In this document: positions 61,473 through 64,000 of the stretch, piece after piece
Layout of the letters: every line of letters begins with the position of its first letter
Numbering within the stretch: the stretch's first letter is position 1
NCBI RefSeq assembly: GCF_946190375.1
Contig: NZ_CAMIAF010000009.1
Location: forward strand, 1 to 64,000
Direction of reading: 5' to 3'
DNA length: 64,000 bases
DNA from: Streptococcus mitis
GTDB taxonomy: Bacteria > Bacillota > Bacilli > Lactobacillales > Streptococcaceae
The notes under the pieces: model-generated
Told to the model about the DNA's origin: nothing
Database searches by the model: none
What the model saw: only the letters and a program-made list of their open reading frames with translations
Translations under genes and position numbers: made by a program

Positions 61473-62600
61473 ATGTGGATGGAAGAGTTGCCAAATGGCA
61501 AATATAAATTTTTTGAGCGATATAAAGATCCATATACTGAGAAATTGAAAAAAGTGTCAGTCACGATGGAGAAGAAAACACCTCAAGCAAGAAATCAAGC
61601 TGCTATCTTACTGCAAGAGAAGATAAATAAAAAACTCAGTACAAAACAAGTAGAAAGCATTACATTTGAAGAAATCTATAACCTTTTTTATAAATCATGG
61701 GCGCAAACAGTAAAGGCATCTACAAAACACAATTATACTTTTGTTGATGCAACTATGAAAAAAGAAATACCATCTGACACTTTACTAGCTAATATCGATA
61801 GACGATATATCCAGAGCAAGATTGAAAATATTATTGATAGCAATGGCTATCATACAGCTTATAGAGTCCGCAGCAGACTCAAAAGCATCTTCGATTATGC
61901 AGTTCAATACTCCTATATCGAAAATAACGAGGTTAATTACACGGTTATTCCTAAAAAGCCGGAAACTTTAGAAGATATTGAAAAAAAGCGCAACAAGTTT
62001 TTGACTATGCAAGAAATCAAAACATTAATAGACGCACTAAACAGTCAACCGTATCAACAAAAATATGCCGATATGGTAACGGTTCTTGCTCTTACTGGTA
62101 TGAGATATGGAGAGTTGACCGCATTACAACTCAAAAATATAGACTTCCAAAATAAAAAAATTGAGATTACAGGTAATTTTGATTCAGTAAACAAAATAAA
62201 AACATTGCCAAAAACCGCAAAATCTATTAGAACAATATTGGTATCAGATGCGGTTATAGAGGCCATACAACGTCAAGTGATCCGCCTCACTGAACGCTAT
62301 CAGATGCTAAAAGATGATGATTATATCTTTTGCTTAGAGGTATGGAATAGCCCAATAACATTACCATCTTTCATTCAAATTATAAAAAAATACGGTGCGA
62401 AAGCTGGAATAGAAAAAAATTTATCTAGTCATATTTTCAGACATTCTCACATTTCGTTTTTAGCAGAATCTGGATTGCCTATCAAATCAATAATGGATCG
62501 TGTTGGTCACTCAAACGCAAAAATGACTTTAGAAATATACTCCCACACTACACAAGATATGGAGGGTAAACTCGTAGAAACGTTAGATAGTATTTTTTAA
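61473..62600 (+). CDS. int: phage integrase, tyrosine recombinase
   Basis: 375 residues. N-terminal arm-binding domain (MWMEELPNGKYKFFERYKDP), SAM-like core-binding domain (about 62-160), and catalytic domain with Arg211 (TGMRYGE), Lys247 (LPKTAKSI), His320 and Arg323 (HIFRHSH), His346 (VGHSNAK) and nucleophile Tyr356 (EIYSHTT). Performs integration at the yebC 3' end. Located beside attR as expected. GTGAGGT precedes the ATG. Confidence 0.96.
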   Translation: MWMEELPNGKYKFFERYKDPYTEKLKKVSVTMEKKTPQARNQAAILLQEKINKKLSTKQVESITFEEIYNLFYKSWAQTVKASTKHNYTFVDATMKKEIPSDTLLANIDRRYIQSKIENIIDSNGYHTAYRVRSRLKSIFDYAVQYSYIENNEVNYTVIPKKPETLEDIEKKRNKFLTMQEIKTLIDALNSQPYQQKYADMVTVLALTGMRYGELTALQLKNIDFQNKKIEITGNFDSVNKIKTLPKTAKSIRTILVSDAVIEAIQRQVIRLTERYQMLKDDDYIFCLEVWNSPITLPSFIQIIKKYGAKAGIEKNLSSHIFRHSHISFLAESGLPIKSIMDRVGHSNAKMTLEIYSHTTQDMEGKLVETLDSIF

Positions 62601-62603
62601 TTC

Positions 62604-62622
62604 TGCCCCTTTTTTGCCCCTT
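62604..62622. repeat. 19-bp direct repeat shared with the left prophage end
   Basis: TGCCCCTTTTTTGCCCCTT, identical to 23572-23590 and in the same orientation, 3 bases after the int stop. Confidence 0.7.
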
Positions 62623-62646
62623 TCATTCGCACAAAATAATAATAAC

Positions 62647-62681
62647 CCTTGAAAATTCAGTATTTCCAAGGGTTATATTTT
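62647..62681 (+). terminator. integrase terminator
   Basis: CCCTTG / CAAGGG with outer TAA/TTA pairs (about 62644-62675), followed by ATATTTTT. Its inner loop also pairs GAAA with TTTC. Confidence 0.75.
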
Positions 62682-62685
62682 TGTC

Positions 62686-62701
62686 ATTAGAATCCGTCTA
62701 C
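62686..62701. other. attR core
   Basis: ATTAGAATCCGTCTAC, same 16 bases as attL. Overlaps the last four codons and stop of yebC, so the gene is kept whole. Confidence 0.85.
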
Positions 62702-63403
62702 GTTTGTGTAGATCTTTTGTACGTCTTCGTCGTCTTCAAGAACGCTGTAAAGTTTTTCAAAGATTTCAAGGTCATCGCCTGACAATTCCACTTCTGACTG
62801 AGGAATCATTTCCAATTCAGTCACTTGAAATTCTTCGATACCTGACTCACGAAGGGCAACAATAGCCTTATGAAGGTCAGTTGGAGCTGTGTAAACTGTG
62901 ATTGTACCTTCTTCTGATTCTACATCATCCACATCCACATCTGCTTCAAGCAATTGCTCAAAGACTGCATCGGCATCTTCACCTGCAAATACGATAACAC
63001 CCTTGTTGTCGAAGAGATAAGAAACCGAACCTGAAGCGCCCATGTTCCCGCCGTTTTTACCAAAGGCTGCACGGACATTGGCCGCTGTACGGTTGACATT
63101 TGAAGTCAAAGTATCAACAATCAGCATAGAACCATTTGGTCCAAAACCTTCGTAACGTCCTTCTGTAAAGGTTTCGTCTGTGTTTCCTTTAGCCTTGTCC
63201 AAAGCTTTATCGATAACGTGTTTTGGCACTTGGGCTTGTTTAGCACGGTCGATAACGAATTTCAAAGCTGAGTTTGATTCTGGATCTGGATCACCTTTTT
63301 TAGCTGCTACATAGATTTCTACACCAAATTTTGCATATACTTTAGAGTTAGCTCCATCTTTAGCCGTTTTCTTGGCTACGATATTGGCCCATTTACGTCC
63401 CAT
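62687..63403 (-). CDS. yebC: YebC/PmpR-family protein
   Basis: 238 residues, full length: [20 protein letters not shown] start, [13 protein letters not shown] and the [21 protein letters not shown] block, and [12 protein letters not shown] end. The family includes transcription regulators and, in recent work, proteins that help ribosomes through difficult sequences. GGAGA lies before the ATG. The prophage attachment core forms its final codons; its natural terminator is now 39 kb away. Confidence 0.95.
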   Translation of the reverse strand: MGRKWANIVAKKTAKDGANSKVYAKFGVEIYVAAKKGDPDPESNSALKFVIDRAKQAQVPKHVIDKALDKAKGNTDETFTEGRYEGFGPNGSMLIVDTLTSNVNRTAANVRAAFGKNGGNMGASGSVSYLFDNKGVIVFAGEDADAVFEQLLEADVDVDDVESEEGTITVYTAPTDLHKAIVALRESGIEEFQVTELEMIPQSEVELSGDDLEIFEKLYSVLEDDEDVQKIYTNVDGF

Positions 63404-63499
63404 TAGGAATCTCCTTTTTTCACATTTTAATCTTTCTTATTATAACACAAGTTTTTTCGATTTTCACTAGAGGAAATAGATTTTATTCAGTAAATCCAA

Positions 63500-64000
63500 C
63501 TAGGATTGCACTTTAGTTGCCAAGATTTCCTTTCCTTCTTTTATCAAGGGGTGACGAAAGAGTGAGAAGTAGAGTTGAATGGTCATAGCAACCCAGATAA
63601 GAGGTTCACAGAGGATAACTCCTCTATAGCCCGCCCAAGGGATAATCAAGACCACAAAAGCGATTTTCCCGATTAGTTCGATAAAGCTAGAAATCAGCGG
63701 AAGGATCTTTTGTCCCAATCCCTGCAAGCAATTGCGATAAATCAATAAAAGACTCAAAATAGGATAAAAAGCTGAGCTGATTTGCAAGTACAGACTGCCA
63801 TTTTCTACCAAGTAGCTATCCGTCGAACTAGCCAAGAAGGAAACCAAGGCTGGACTGGCAAAAAAGAGGAAGACACAAACAAAAACTGCCCAGGATATAC
63901 TTAAACGACTGCCGATTCGAAGACCTTGAACAATGCGGTCTGGTCGCTTAGCTCCTAGATTCTGAGAAGCAAAGGTCGTCATCGAGGCAGAAATAGCGGT
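63500..64000 (-). CDS. MATE-family efflux protein, 3' part only
   Basis: Runs off the window. The visible C-terminal about 166 residues (TAISASMTTFASQNLGAKRPDRIVQGLRIG...) contain the GAKRPD loop of multidrug and toxin extrusion transporters and several membrane helices (about SISWAVFVCVFLFFASPALV, IAFVVLIIPWAGYRGVIL). Cation-driven exporter; substrate unknown. The start lies beyond 64000. Confidence 0.88.
   Translation of the reverse strand, partial: TAISASMTTFASQNLGAKRPDRIVQGLRIGSRLSISWAVFVCVFLFFASPALVSFLASSTDSYLVENGSLYLQISSAFYPILSLLLIYRNCLQGLGQKILPLISSFIELIGKIAFVVLIIPWAGYRGVILCEPLIWVAMTIQLYFSLFRHPLIKEGKEILATKVQS

Larger units (their letters stand above)
23440..62701. mobile_element. complete-looking siphovirus prophage integrated in the 3' end of yebC
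   Basis: About 39.2 kb bounded by 16-bp direct repeats. It holds integrase, CI/Cro-type switch, early/replication genes, packaging, head, tail and lysis modules in standard order. Nearly all genes read leftwards; integrase, repressor and a few small genes read rightwards. No transposon insertion or obvious frame break is seen in a structural gene. No recognisable replicative helicase, helicase loader or primase gene is present. Confidence 0.95.

Overview
The window is Gram-positive, low-GC DNA that reads as a mitis-group Streptococcus (S. pneumoniae / S. mitis / S. pseudopneumoniae type). This rests on the pneumococcus-like PflB, IlvB-IlvN-IlvC-IlvA, FakA/Asp23/L28 and UppP proteins, on the gene order pflB-dinB-uppP, and on the CodY, CcpA and MarR-type control sites. 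The exact species cannot be fixed from the window.

Chromosomal left part (1-23,439). pflB (minus) and dinB (plus) diverge. Then come uppP, a DUF2207 membrane protein, an amino-acid ABC transporter (fused binding protein/permease plus ATPase), the branched-chain amino acid genes ilvBN-ilvC-ilvA read leftwards from a promoter with a CodY-like box, fakA with an Asp23-family gene, rpmB, a LytTR regulator with a LiaF-like membrane protein, a PAP2 phosphatase, and a marR-ABC-ABC exporter operon whose promoter carries three related palindromes.

Prophage (23,440-62,701, about 39.2 kb). A complete-looking temperate siphovirus sits in the 3' end of yebC between 16-bp direct repeats. From right to left: tyrosine integrase, CI-like S24 repressor with a 19-bp operator array, Cro-like gene, early/replication genes (two paralogous winged-helix proteins, ERF-like annealing protein, DUF1351, SSB, orphan methyltransferase, RusA), regulators, a tRNA-like element with two terminators, then the late operon: terS, terL, portal, MuF-type head protein, scaffold, major capsid, connectors, tail tube, chaperones, tape measure, Dit, tail spike, fibre, two holins and a GH25 lysozyme with three CW_7 repeats. 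Several very small genes (18-58 codons) with good ribosome-binding sites fill gaps between the larger ones.

Right flank (62,687-64,000): intact yebC, whose stop codon is supplied by the attachment core, and the 3' part of a MATE efflux gene that runs out of the window.

Most notable observation: the early region holds two tandem replication-like modules (57,296-57,869 and 58,430-59,011). Each has a winged-helix gene, its own 15-bp iterons and a nearly identical AT-rich dyad of about 117 bp. In BOTH genes the start codon with the good ribosome-binding site is in a different frame from the conserved body, and the two can be joined by a +1 shift at the same AUC UUU CAA sequence. This looks like a conserved programmed frameshift in phage replication proteins. 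All family names are by recognition, without database searches.
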